Source: Ferrovibrio sp046294345 (GTDB taxonomy: Bacteria; Pseudomonadota; Alphaproteobacteria; Ferrovibrionales; Ferrovibrionaceae). Taken from it: a stretch of DNA of 64,000 bases. The stretch spans positions 1-64,000 of the forward strand of contig JBKBJT010000014.1 in assembly GCA_046294345.1 (NCBI GenBank). The letters run 5' to 3'. Shown in pieces: positions 15,776 to 23,013 of the stretch; the first letter of the stretch is position 1, and each line of letters starts with the position of its first letter. The position numbers and the translations under genes were made by a program. Under the pieces are notes generated by a model. That model worked only from the letters and a program-made list of their open reading frames with translations, was not told where the DNA came from and did not search any database.

Positions 15776-16537
15776 TTAGGCGTCGCGGTGTCCGCCGGCG
15801 ACAATTTCTTCCACTAAATTGGCAGGCCAGGTAAGACCGAGTTGCGCATCCAAGGGATCCGCACTTGCTAATCGACCGGAATAGATACCAACAAACTTGG
15901 TTGCCGATCCGGGCCCCATACTGACTGATCCGTGCTCCAGCATGTGGGTTCCCCAACTGCGTCGTATAACTGGCGATCCGGACATTCCGGGCCGCCCCGC
16001 CGTGTCGATCAAAAAGAATGGTTGGTCCAGGAGAAGCTTTGGCTCAGACGCAATGCTGGCCCTTTTCCAAACGGGCAATGCGGCAACCCCGATCCCATAG
16101 GGATATCCCAAGACGAACACGTCCATCCCAACTTGGATTTCCAAATTATCATTCGCCATCATGTTTATCGGATACATATCCGCTTCTGCGGGAGGAGCCA
16201 CTGGGAGAGCAACTACATCTATTTTCGCTCCATGCTGCGGATGGCATAGCCAAAAGGGTCGATGATTTGCATCTCGAATTACGAGTTGGCCGACCACTCT
16301 CTGTCCCAACTTTCCTTTCGCGTTAAACCAAACTTTTATGTTGTTTGGCTCGGCTGCAGTTGGCGATAGATGTTTCCCAGAAAATGTGTCTCGGCCCGAG
16401 AAGTTGTGCCAATTTGTTATGAGGAAGTAGTTGCTACCACTTTCCCACATAAATGCGGTTCCAGAGCTGAGCCGAGTTTGATCAAAGTACATTTCTATGG
16501 GAACGGTTGATACTGAGTACTGGTCAATAACTATCAT
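15776..16537 (-). CDS. Trypsin-like serine protease (S1 fold), element cargo
   Basis: A 253-residue protein with a chymotrypsin-type triad visible in order: His44 in FLITNWHNF, Asp107 in KIDVVALPV and Ser186 in GRPGMSGSPV. There is no signal peptide, so it should act in the cytoplasm, unlike HtrA/DegP. Single-domain intracellular S1 proteases of this kind occur in mobile elements and defence contexts. It is the last gene of a leftward operon, 54 bp after the 388-aa protein. Lower GC and different codon use from the chromosome point to recent acquisition. Its substrate may be its operon partner; this is inference. Confidence 0.8.
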   Translation of the reverse strand: MIVIDQYSVSTVPIEMYFDQTRLSSGTAFMWESGSNYFLITNWHNFSGRDTFSGKHLSPTAAEPNNIKVWFNAKGKLGQRVVGQLVIRDANHRPFWLCHPQHGAKIDVVALPVAPPAEADMYPINMMANDNLEIQVGMDVFVLGYPYGIGVAALPVWKRASIASEPKLLLDQPFFLIDTAGRPGMSGSPVIRRSWGTHMLEHGSVSMGPGSATKFVGIYSGRLASADPLDAQLGLTWPANLVEEIVAGGHRDA

Positions 16538-16591
16538 CTACCCGCCTCCCATTCTTTTCTTGCAGGCCAGATTTTTTTAATAGATTCATGT

Positions 16592-17758
16592 TCAATCTGG
16601 TTCGGCGAAGCTCATGCTGAAGACGGGCTGCTCCGTTCCGGCAACGGTGCATTTAGCTGCTATCAAGTTGGCAACAGGATTGCCTTCAGAAAACCGATCT
16701 AGGAACTGCCGCGCAACATATGTTGCCATCTTAGGAGTGAGCTTTGTCCCCGGAACGGAAATATTCATTTGTGCCGACTGCTTCAGATCGTGGGTTGGAT
16801 CGTGAAACGTGAATTCAACTTTTAGCGACATAATGGCCCCCACATTTTTGGCATTATCATAGTGCCGCTTCTGCAACTCCTCGATAAATATTGGAGAGGC
16901 TGCGGCATGGGCAATGTGCCCGGCGATTTCAACTGCAAGCAAGGCCAGTGCCTCTGCTTGTTCCTGGTCATGAGGGAGCCAGGCATCCTTACGCTTTCTG
17001 TTGCCGTGAAAATAGAAACCGCGCTTGTCTACAAGATGCTCTATGACTTGATCGACTGATGGTGAGGAGGCAAGTAGCGCCTCTGTATCTGAGTTGCGAA
17101 ACTGCTTAGGCATCACGCACTCGGATACTGCAGTCTGCACTATTGCCCTGAAATCCTGATTTTCGGAAAGAGCTTGTTTCAATTGCTCTGACTTGAATTT
17201 ACCATTGCCGTAAAGAGATTCGATTAAGAGAAACGAATATCTAAATCCATCAATGTATCGCTCTTGAATTAAGGCAGTTCTCGCCGCGCTAGCAAGCGTA
17301 GCTTCGAATCGCGGCGCATCTCCAGACTCTGCTGCCATAATCGAACGTGTAATCATGTCAAACGGGAGCAGAGGGATCGTTTTAGTGCGTCGAGTACTCA
17401 TACTCGATATATCAATGGCCTCCTTTTCCTCCTCCCGCTCGGCAGCGTATTCGACATCAACTTCTTTGATGAGAATTTCAATATCAAAATAGCATTGGAG
17501 ATACGAGAAGGCCCTTTCAAGTTGAGCGGTAATAAAAGGGAGAAGGTTGTCGCGTTTTGTGATGATGTGCGGGCCGCCGTTGACACCTGCGGCAATCTTG
17601 GGTGAAAGGCTTGTTGGCTGGTTGCAGAATACGGCTTCGAATGCGGTTGTCTGCTTGCCATCAGATATTGCGCGAAGCTCGCCGCCAACCATCGGGACAG
17701 GCCAATGATCTTCTAATTGGATTGGCTCTCTCAGCCGAATGATATATCTGGCGCGCAT
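16592..17758 (-). CDS. Hypothetical protein with HEPN-like R-x4-H motif, element cargo
   Basis: A 388-residue cytosolic protein of no family I can name. The N-terminal 130 residues are mixed alpha/beta. The middle (about 150-290) is helical, with RYIDGFRYSFLLIESLYGNG and then DKRGFYFHGNRKRKDAW, where Arg246 and His251 form an R-x4-H motif like that of HEPN RNases in a helical setting. A final beta-rich region (about 310-385) includes MSLKVEFTFHDPTHDLKQSA. It lies between a 68-aa gene (38 bp upstream) and the serine protease (54 bp downstream). An RNase effector controlled by a protease is one possible reading; the HEPN assignment needs structure prediction. Confidence 0.55.
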   Translation of the reverse strand: MRARYIIRLREPIQLEDHWPVPMVGGELRAISDGKQTTAFEAVFCNQPTSLSPKIAAGVNGGPHIITKRDNLLPFITAQLERAFSYLQCYFDIEILIKEVDVEYAAEREEEKEAIDISSMSTRRTKTIPLLPFDMITRSIMAAESGDAPRFEATLASAARTALIQERYIDGFRYSFLLIESLYGNGKFKSEQLKQALSENQDFRAIVQTAVSECVMPKQFRNSDTEALLASSPSVDQVIEHLVDKRGFYFHGNRKRKDAWLPHDQEQAEALALLAVEIAGHIAHAAASPIFIEELQKRHYDNAKNVGAIMSLKVEFTFHDPTHDLKQSAQMNISVPGTKLTPKMATYVARQFLDRFSEGNPVANLIAAKCTVAGTEQPVFSMSFAEPD

Positions 17759-17796
17759 TATGCATTCCCAGTACAGCGTAGTGTAGCCGAGTGAGA

Positions 17797-18003
17797 CTAC
17801 AGCTCCATGCCTTGATTGCGGGCTATTTTTCGCCGGACATCACGGACCTTTAGTTCATCCAAGTGGGCTTTAGTCGATTCTTCTGTGGAGAATGGGAAAC
17901 CGACCACGCTCTCTCCTTTGTAAAGCCAGTACTTACCATTCAGATCCAGCATAATCCTGTATGGCGGATCTGAATGAATCAAAACTTCTTTCTCTGTTGG
18001 CAT
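17797..18003 (-). CDS. Small hypothetical protein (68 aa), first gene of cargo operon
   Basis: A 68-residue protein beginning MPTEKEVLIHSDPPYRIMLD, with WLYKGESVVGFPFSTEESTK and a basic helical end VRDVRRKIARNQG. It has no known domain. It starts 65 bp from the divergent coiled-coil gene and ends 38 bp before the 388-aa gene, so it is probably the leader cistron of the protease operon. Small size and charge would fit an antitoxin, inhibitor or regulator, but there is no direct evidence. Confidence 0.5.
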   Translation of the reverse strand: MPTEKEVLIHSDPPYRIMLDLNGKYWLYKGESVVGFPFSTEESTKAHLDELKVRDVRRKIARNQGMEL

Positions 18004-18068
18004 GTTTTTGCTCCATTAAGATTGCACCTGATCCAGATAACGGTTCACCGACATGGGGGCAATTAGCA

Positions 18069-18821
18069 ATGACAAATAATGGCTTGAATAGTGCCGTGCT
18101 GGCGGTAATCGCCACGACATCGGCGAACAACGCAATGAGCCAAGCTCGCATCGAGGGGGAGCTACAGGGCGAGAACGCGGGCCTTCGTGAATGGGTTCGC
18201 GAGCTTCAAGGCGCCTTGGCACGGCGGGAAGAGGGGTACAACGACCTCGTTGGGAAATATAACGAGGTGGTCCGTCAGACCAATCACAACCTGATTCTGC
18301 TGGCTGAGAACCGGCAGCTCCTGGAGGGTTTCATTAAGTCGGACAGCCAACGGGCTGAGCTGGGTAGGCAGGCGTGGGCTATTCGCCGTGAATGGGCAGT
18401 CCGTCTGAACCTGGCGCCAGATCGCTTTATCCCGCCTCCAGTCCGGCAGGAGACGGATATCGAGCAACGTGATCGGCTGATGCGCGATTATATCAAATCG
18501 AAGACGGCGGCGTTGGGGTTCGGACGGCAGTACTGGGTTGTGGTGGGCGTTGACCAGAAATTCCCTACTTTCGACGAGGCACTCGCGGTCGCACGGGATA
18601 CCGATCAGTTGAGGCAACAGCGCCTATATCAAGAGGCACTGTCCAGCGAACTCGAGAAGTGGGCCGAAACACTAATATTTCGAGCCGGCGACCAATTCGG
18701 ATTGGTCGGATGGCGGCTGAAATTTGATTCCCGACAGGCCGCCGTTGACCTACTGCAGCGGATATTGGTTGAAGGTGAGACAGTGGTGGCCGAGTTCGCT
18801 TCGCTGGAAGAGACGCTATAA
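18069..18821 (+). CDS. Coiled-coil hypothetical protein (250 aa), element cargo
   Basis: A 250-residue protein. Residues about 20-75 form a coiled-coil-like region (ARIEGELQGENAGLREWVRE), followed by a helical, charged C-terminal half with QYWVVVGVDQKFPTFDEALA. ATG 18069 is chosen because GGGGG lies about ten bases upstream and because a longer reading from 17961 would overlap the divergent 68-aa gene. It shares a 65-bp promoter region with the protease operon. No family recognised; it may belong to the same cargo module. Confidence 0.55.
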   Translation: MTNNGLNSAVLAVIATTSANNAMSQARIEGELQGENAGLREWVRELQGALARREEGYNDLVGKYNEVVRQTNHNLILLAENRQLLEGFIKSDSQRAELGRQAWAIRREWAVRLNLAPDRFIPPPVRQETDIEQRDRLMRDYIKSKTAALGFGRQYWVVVGVDQKFPTFDEALAVARDTDQLRQQRLYQEALSSELEKWAETLIFRAGDQFGLVGWRLKFDSRQAAVDLLQRILVEGETVVAEFASLEETL

Positions 18822-19067
18822 CGCATCCACCCAGTCCAGCGAGGCTAAGGCCTCCTCTACATCGGCTTCAACGCCGATCGGCGCGGCGGCGCACAGCTCC
18901 AGCACTTCTATGGGGCGGGTGAACGGACTGACCGCATCCAGCTTCGCCCGCCATTCCTCCTGCAGTTCCGCTAGGCGCCGTTCATATTCGACCAGCACCG
19001 GCGCATCAATCAGCACGGGCTGGCAGTTGTCATTCGCGTTCAGAAAAACGGTTGGCGACAGCAGCAT
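18816..19067 (-). CDS. Small hypothetical protein (83 aa)
   Basis: An 83-residue acidic protein with LVEYERRLAELQEEWRAKLD (helical) and an acidic C-terminus ADVEEALASLDWVDAL. It converges on the coiled-coil gene with a 6-bp overlap of stop ends. Its start lies just left of the iteron-like repeats of the putative oriT region, so it could bind there, but no DNA-binding motif is seen. Moderately likely to be real. Confidence 0.4.
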   Translation of the reverse strand: MLLSPTVFLNANDNCQPVLIDAPVLVEYERRLAELQEEWRAKLDAVSPFTRPIEVLELCAAAPIGVEADVEEALASLDWVDAL

Positions 19068-19090
19068 CTATTCATTCCTTTGTGGCAGCC

Positions 19091-19130
19091 CTGCGCATCG
19101 CTGCGCAGCACTGCGCTATGGTGCGCGTCG
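19091..19130. repeat. Iteron-like array: four TGCGC units with exact 10-bp period
   Basis: CTGCGCATCG, CTGCGCAGCA, CTGCGCTATG and GTGCGCGTCG follow each other without gaps. The conserved TGCGC core recurs every 10 bp, on one face of the helix. The same TGCGCG core appears twice in the oriT-like region at 19265-19297. Probably a binding array for a relaxosome or replication protein. Confidence 0.55.
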
Positions 19131-19257
19131 TCTCTCTTCAATTCAAGTAAAACGTGGCGCTCATAAAAGTATATCAATTCACCTGTTCAATCGAATTTCT
19201 GAATCTGGTCAAACTTTTACTTTGAATCGCGTGTCGAAAAAAATAAAGTCAAGCGGA

Positions 19258-19297
19258 CACGAAGTGCGCGGTTATACATTGCTTGGCAATGTGCGCG
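19258..19297. other. oriT: Putative oriT nick region upstream of the relaxase
   Basis: AAGTGCGCGGTTATAC resembles the nick regions of MobQ/Ti-type oriTs (core of the form GCGC..TTATAC, and AAGTGCGC as in RSF1010, from memory). An inverted repeat ACATTGC-TTG-GCAATGT (19276-19292) adjoins, and GTGCGCG occurs directly repeated at 19264 and 19291. It lies 29 bp upstream of the MobA/MobL relaxase start, the usual position of oriT. Confidence 0.6.
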
Positions 19298-19325
19298 TCT
19301 TCCGCTGGAGGCGGGCCAATCTGCG

Positions 19326-20579
19326 ATGGCGATTTTTCGAATGTCAGCTCAAGTCATCAGCCGTGCAGTTGGTCGTAGCGCTACAGCGGCGGCGGCATAT
19401 CGGGCCGGAGCGCTGATCGTCGATGAGCGCACTGGGCTGAAGCATGACTACCGTCACAAGGGCAGCGTACTGCATTCAGCTGTAGTTCTCCCGGATGGGG
19501 CACCAGCTTGGTCGCGAGAGGAACTTTGGAACCAAGTCGAACGCATTGAGCGGCGTAGGGACGCGCAGCTCGCCCGCGAATTTGAACTGGCATTGCCGCG
19601 CGAACTGGACCGCCAGCAGCAGATTAAACTCGTTGACCGCTTCATCAGGGCCGAATTTGTAGCACGCGGTATGGCCGTGGATTGGGCGTTTCACAATCCG
19701 ATTGCCAGTGATCGACTGCCTCAGCCGCACGCTCATGTCATGACGACGCTACGGTCGGTCGGGCCGGAAGGGCTGACAAATAACAAGGATCGGTCGTGGA
19801 ACGATAAAGCCCTGTTGAACCATTGGCGGGCCAGCTGGGCCGAGCATGTGAATGCGGCGCTTCAAGCGGCTGGACGGCCGGAGCGTGTAGATCATCGCAG
19901 CTTGGCTGACCGGGGTATTGATCGCGAGCCGGAGCCAAAGATCGGCCCTGTGGCAAGGGCTATGGAACGCCGAGGGCGACGGACAGACCGTGGTGACGAA
20001 TGGCGCCAGGCTCGTGAGCGCAACAGCCGTCGCGCTCAGACCCGGGCGCAGAGAATGAAGGAATGGAGGATGAAGGTGGACCAGAAACAAGTCGACCAGC
20101 AGAAACCGCCGCCGCCACAGCAATCTGGCGATCCTAGGCTGCAACGAGTTCGGTCAAAGGCATCTGTACAGCCGATCAAGCGGGACCGCGGCCCGAAGCT
20201 CAGGCCGGATAAAAAAGAGCACTGGTTGACGAAGCTGCAGCGTGAAGCGGCTAAGGCAACTGAGGAGTTGTTTTCAGCAACCGCCGATAAGTTGGGCCGC
20301 CTTCTGTCCAGTGCCCCGCCGCCGCCAGTGAAAGCCAAGCCATCGGCCCGACCGACGGGTCGGCCAGCTCGGAAGTCGATTCTGAATCAGCCGTTGAATA
20401 TGGCTGACCTTGCCGTCCAGTTTTCAAAAAGGCCACCACCAGCAGGGCCTAGCGATCCGAATCCCAATCGGACTGCGCCCAAGCCACCGATGCCGGACGC
20501 TGCCCGGCCGGTGCAGCGACCGCTGGCGCCAAAGCGCAATATGGATATGGACGATATGCCAGGGCCGGGAGGTTTTTAA
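19326..20579 (+). CDS. mobA: MobA/MobL-family relaxase (MobQ type)
   Basis: A 417-residue protein. The N-terminal relaxase domain (1-190) has catalytic Tyr25 in AAAAYRAG, a conserved ALPRELDRQQQI segment, and the metal-binding histidines His123, His135 and His137 in LPQPHAHVM. This is the MobA/MobL/TraA family, which nicks oriT and pilots the strand into a recipient. The remainder is basic and Pro/Lys-rich with no primase or helicase domain, so it is a minimal relaxase, about half the length of Ti TraA. It overlaps the following gene by one base (TAATG), implying coupled translation. Confidence 0.9.
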   Translation: MAIFRMSAQVISRAVGRSATAAAAYRAGALIVDERTGLKHDYRHKGSVLHSAVVLPDGAPAWSREELWNQVERIERRRDAQLAREFELALPRELDRQQQIKLVDRFIRAEFVARGMAVDWAFHNPIASDRLPQPHAHVMTTLRSVGPEGLTNNKDRSWNDKALLNHWRASWAEHVNAALQAAGRPERVDHRSLADRGIDREPEPKIGPVARAMERRGRRTDRGDEWRQARERNSRRAQTRAQRMKEWRMKVDQKQVDQQKPPPPQQSGDPRLQRVRSKASVQPIKRDRGPKLRPDKKEHWLTKLQREAAKATEELFSATADKLGRLLSSAPPPPVKAKPSARPTGRPARKSILNQPLNMADLAVQFSKRPPPAGPSDPNPNRTAPKPPMPDAARPVQRPLAPKRNMDMDDMPGPGGF

Positions 20580-21064
20580 TGCTTGAGAAGCACCAAAGGC
20601 ACCTGAAAACAGGTCAGTTGAAAGCCTATCTGGTCAGCCACCGTGAGGATCTTCCAGCTCCGGCCGAGGTTGCAGCATTCGAAGCGGATGAACCTTCGAA
20701 AGCTAATAAGACCAGAGAGGGGTGGGATAAATTCAATCGGTGGCTAGATGGTCGAGAAGTCGAGCCGCCATTTTGCGATGTGAAGCCCATCTTGATGGTC
20801 CTGCGATGGTTGGCGATTGCATGTCGCATGCCGTGGATCGGATTTGTTGCAGACCTGTTGGATTGGATGCAACAGCGGGAGCAAAATATTCTGATTGGCG
20901 ACCGAGAGGCACAGCGCTGGAAAAATCTTAAAGAGGCCCTGGACCGTGAACGCGAAGTCACGCGTCGCAGTCGGGCACTAGAGGCGGCGCGTGCTGAGTC
21001 GGCATTTGAACTACCTAAATCCAAGCCAAAGCCCCCCGCAGCGCCTGTACCTGGCGACTCTTGA
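20579..21064 (+). CDS. Hypothetical protein coupled to the relaxase (161 aa)
   Basis: A 161-residue protein whose ATG shares a base with the relaxase stop codon. It is largely helical; residues about 65-100 are aromatic and hydrophobic (MVLRWLAIACRMPWIGFVAD), suggesting one or two membrane-associated helices. A charged helix with REREVTRRSRALEAARAES and a Pro/Lys tail follow. Position and coupling suggest a mobilization accessory role; sequence alone does not identify it. Confidence 0.65.
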   Translation: MLEKHQRHLKTGQLKAYLVSHREDLPAPAEVAAFEADEPSKANKTREGWDKFNRWLDGREVEPPFCDVKPILMVLRWLAIACRMPWIGFVADLLDWMQQREQNILIGDREAQRWKNLKEALDREREVTRRSRALEAARAESAFELPKSKPKPPAAPVPGDS

Positions 21065-21359
21065 GACCCGGGCCGCCGCCCGGCGGCCCTCCGGGCCGGG
21101 TGCATGCAGGACGCGATCACATCTAAGGGGCGTCTAGTTCGAACCGCACGCTTGAGCCATCGAAGCAGCTTCATCATTGCTGCGGCTCGGCGTCGGGACG
21201 CCGCCGGCCGGCCACGGCTCGGGCCTTAGGCCCGGCCTCGCCTCGGCGCTACGCGCCTGCGGCCCTATCGATAGCCAGATAATCTTTCCGACTATCTCAC
21301 CATCATACCATCCGACTATCATACTTTCGCAGTTATTGAGCCAGCAGGGAGATGTAGGG
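21065..21359. other. Hairpin-rich GC segment within the element
   Basis: About 295 bp without a gene. GGGCCGCC-GCCC-GGCGGCCC (21070-21089) is a perfect stem, CGGGCC-TTA-GGCCCG near 21224 another, and GGCGC-TAC-GCGCC near 21246 a third. The first is right after the coupled 161-aa gene and could terminate it. A cluster of strong hairpins next to a rolling-circle replicon could also be a single-strand origin. Confidence 0.4.
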
Positions 21360-21905
21360 GTGAGCAACAGCGATCCAGTCGAACTGGAATCCGGCCATGC
21401 TTTCAGACTGCGACTGATGGACGACATGTATCGGAAGCTGCGGCGAGAGCTGAATCGATTTGGTGCAGCAAAGTCATCCCGAGGGGACCAAATTGACGCG
21501 GCGATCAACTTCGCATGGACCGCTTGGCATATGACGGATTGGTTCTGGGAAGCCAGAAAGAAGCATCTGAAGGCGGATCTATCCCTGAAATCTCTCCAGG
21601 GATTCCAAGATTACGTCCGTATGGACAGCTCGGCTTTGGCGGTATGCGATGTGATCGCCAATGCCGCGAAGCATGGTGGCGTTGCCAAGGCCTACCCGAA
21701 TAGGCCTCAGGTGGAAACCATCCTGGTCGCGCATCCGGTAGACCGAACAGGCAGCGATGTTGAAATGATCGCCGCTATGATGGACCGGAAATGGAGCCTA
21801 AAGATCCGCCATGGCGGGAAGTCGGAGCATGCCTATGTGCTGTTCAATAGAGCATATAATCGCTGGCACCGATTCCGAACTCGCTACCCGCCAGAAGATA
21901 TATAG
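21360..21905 (+). CDS. Hypothetical helical protein (181 aa), element cargo
   Basis: Translation probably starts at GTG 21360, with GGGAG about nine bases upstream, rather than at ATG 21177, which would run through the hairpin-rich GC segment. The protein is helical with INFAWTAWHMTDWFWE and later CDVIANAAKHGG. This W-H-x2-D-W plus A-N-x-x-K-H arrangement recalls a group of small uncharacterised, possibly HEPN-like proteins often found in mobile DNA (from memory). It ends before a perfect 14-bp hairpin. Function unknown. Confidence 0.6.
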   Translation: MSNSDPVELESGHAFRLRLMDDMYRKLRRELNRFGAAKSSRGDQIDAAINFAWTAWHMTDWFWEARKKHLKADLSLKSLQGFQDYVRMDSSALAVCDVIANAAKHGGVAKAYPNRPQVETILVAHPVDRTGSDVEMIAAMMDRKWSLKIRHGGKSEHAYVLFNRAYNRWHRFRTRYPPEDI

Positions 21906-21928
21906 CGAAATCAATGAATTAGTTGCCT

Positions 21929-21960
21929 ATCCGGAAGAAACATCGTTGTTTCTTCCGGAT
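21929..21960. terminator. Bidirectional hairpin after the 181-aa gene
   Basis: ATCCGGAAGAAACA / TGTTTCTTCCGGAT is a perfect 14-bp inverted repeat with a TCGT loop, 24 bp after the stop. There is no long T-tract beyond the stem, but its strength and position suit a terminator for either strand. Confidence 0.6.
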
Positions 21961-22017
21961 GCTCGTATTCACTTGCATGGCCGCGTAGCGGCTTGATCGA
22001 CTAGCGCAGCGCGGAGC

Positions 22018-22039
22018 GGTGCCCCGGCCGCGGGGCACC
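22018..22039. terminator. GC hairpin after the TraD-like gene
   Basis: GGTGCCCC-GGCCGC-GGGGCACC is a perfect 8-bp stem lying 11 bp beyond the stop of the leftward TraD-like gene. It lacks a T-tract on either side. Confidence 0.4.
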
Positions 22040-22049
22040 CGAACGGCCG

Positions 22050-22424
22050 TCAGGCTGTTCGGCGAGCAGGAGGGGTTGGCCCAGGTGTCGGAGCGGGCGC
22101 CGAGCCGGCGTCGTTTGCCGGCGAGGTGGCCCCGGAGACGCCTCGCTGTGTCAGCATGTCCCGCAACACCTGTTTCTCGTCATCCCGCAGCGTTGAAGCC
22201 TCGATCAGCCGGGACCACCATTCCCATTGGCCGTGAATTCGAACGGCCTCCAGAACCGCCGCGCCCGCGAGAATCCTCTGTCTGGTGTGCAGCTTGCGCC
22301 GACGCGCGTTCAACCGGTTCTCAGCCTGGTCCAGCCGAGCTTTAGCTTGCTTGGCCCGTATCTCGGCGCGCTCCGCAGTTTGAGCTTGTTCGTCACGCTT
22401 TGCGCGTAGTTTGTCGAGTGACAT
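22050..22424 (-). CDS. TraD/MobC-like mobilization accessory protein
   Basis: A 124-residue protein. A charged helix (MSLDKLRAKRDEQAQTAERA) is followed by NARRRKLHTRQRILAGAAVL, which matches the signature of conjugal transfer TraD-family proteins (R-K-x-x-T-R-x-x-I-x-x-G-A) that accompany Ti-type and MobQ relaxases. The C-terminus is Pro/Ala-rich. It probably helps the relaxase bind or distort oriT. It is on the opposite strand from mobA and about 1.5 kb away, rather than beside oriT as in many plasmids. Confidence 0.7.
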   Translation of the reverse strand: MSLDKLRAKRDEQAQTAERAEIRAKQAKARLDQAENRLNARRRKLHTRQRILAGAAVLEAVRIHGQWEWWSRLIEASTLRDDEKQVLRDMLTQRGVSGATSPANDAGSAPAPTPGPTPPARRTA

Positions 22425-22501
22425 CTGGATTTACCTCCAATGACAGAATAGCTGAGGCTACCAATGCGATCCAGAATACAGTTGTCTCAGTTGCGCGAAA
22501 G

Positions 22502-23008
22502 CTACTGCGAACTCCATACGCCACTCTGTTTTACCCTCGCTTCATTCTCTGCAATTGCGAATCTCGAATAGAGGCTAGGGTAATTTGCGGTAGCATTGAT
22601 GTCATGGAGTGCCATGCCGGCTCTTAGCATGACATCCTGCAGTGGTACGCACATGCCGTTACCTCGGATAGGATTAACAACAAAATTACCTATCCTTGTA
22701 GGTCGCCAGTCCGAGCAAACTCCACAATCGACGTATATTTCGTTGCGCCTTTCATATCGCTCGACGCAACTAGCGAATTTCCCTTCGAGCATTGAGGTGA
22801 GGGCGGCTTTTACCTCTTCAGCTTGCCAGTTCTTTGGTGGTGGGATTATTCCCCATAACACAAAGGGCGTTCCTCCGATTTCAATTCTGTTGGAGGCGAT
22901 TACTGAGGGCTCTCCTTCAAAGTTGCGTGCGATATTGGAGCTGCTGGTGGTCGCGCAACTGGCAAGTGACAGGGTGGCAACTAGCAAACGAGTAGTTTTG
23001 AATTTCAT
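22502..23008 (-). CDS. Staphylococcal-nuclease-like lipoprotein, element cargo
   Basis: A 168-residue protein with a lipoprotein signal (LLVATLSLASC, lipid Cys18). The body reads like an SNase/thermonuclease fold: IEIGGTPFVLWGI near residue 42 and, at the C-terminus, MALHDINATANYPSLYSRFA then AIAENEARVKQSGVW, the 'Y...E..A...+.G.W' ending of SNase. The usual catalytic R..E..R set is not obvious, so it may be an inactive binding version. It ends just inside the integrase end and is transcribed with the same polarity as the integrase, five bp downstream of it. Confidence 0.6.
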   Translation of the reverse strand: MKFKTTRLLVATLSLASCATTSSSNIARNFEGEPSVIASNRIEIGGTPFVLWGIIPPPKNWQAEEVKAALTSMLEGKFASCVERYERRNEIYVDCGVCSDWRPTRIGNFVVNPIRGNGMCVPLQDVMLRAGMALHDINATANYPSLYSRFAIAENEARVKQSGVWSSQ

Positions 23009-23013
23009 GCAAA

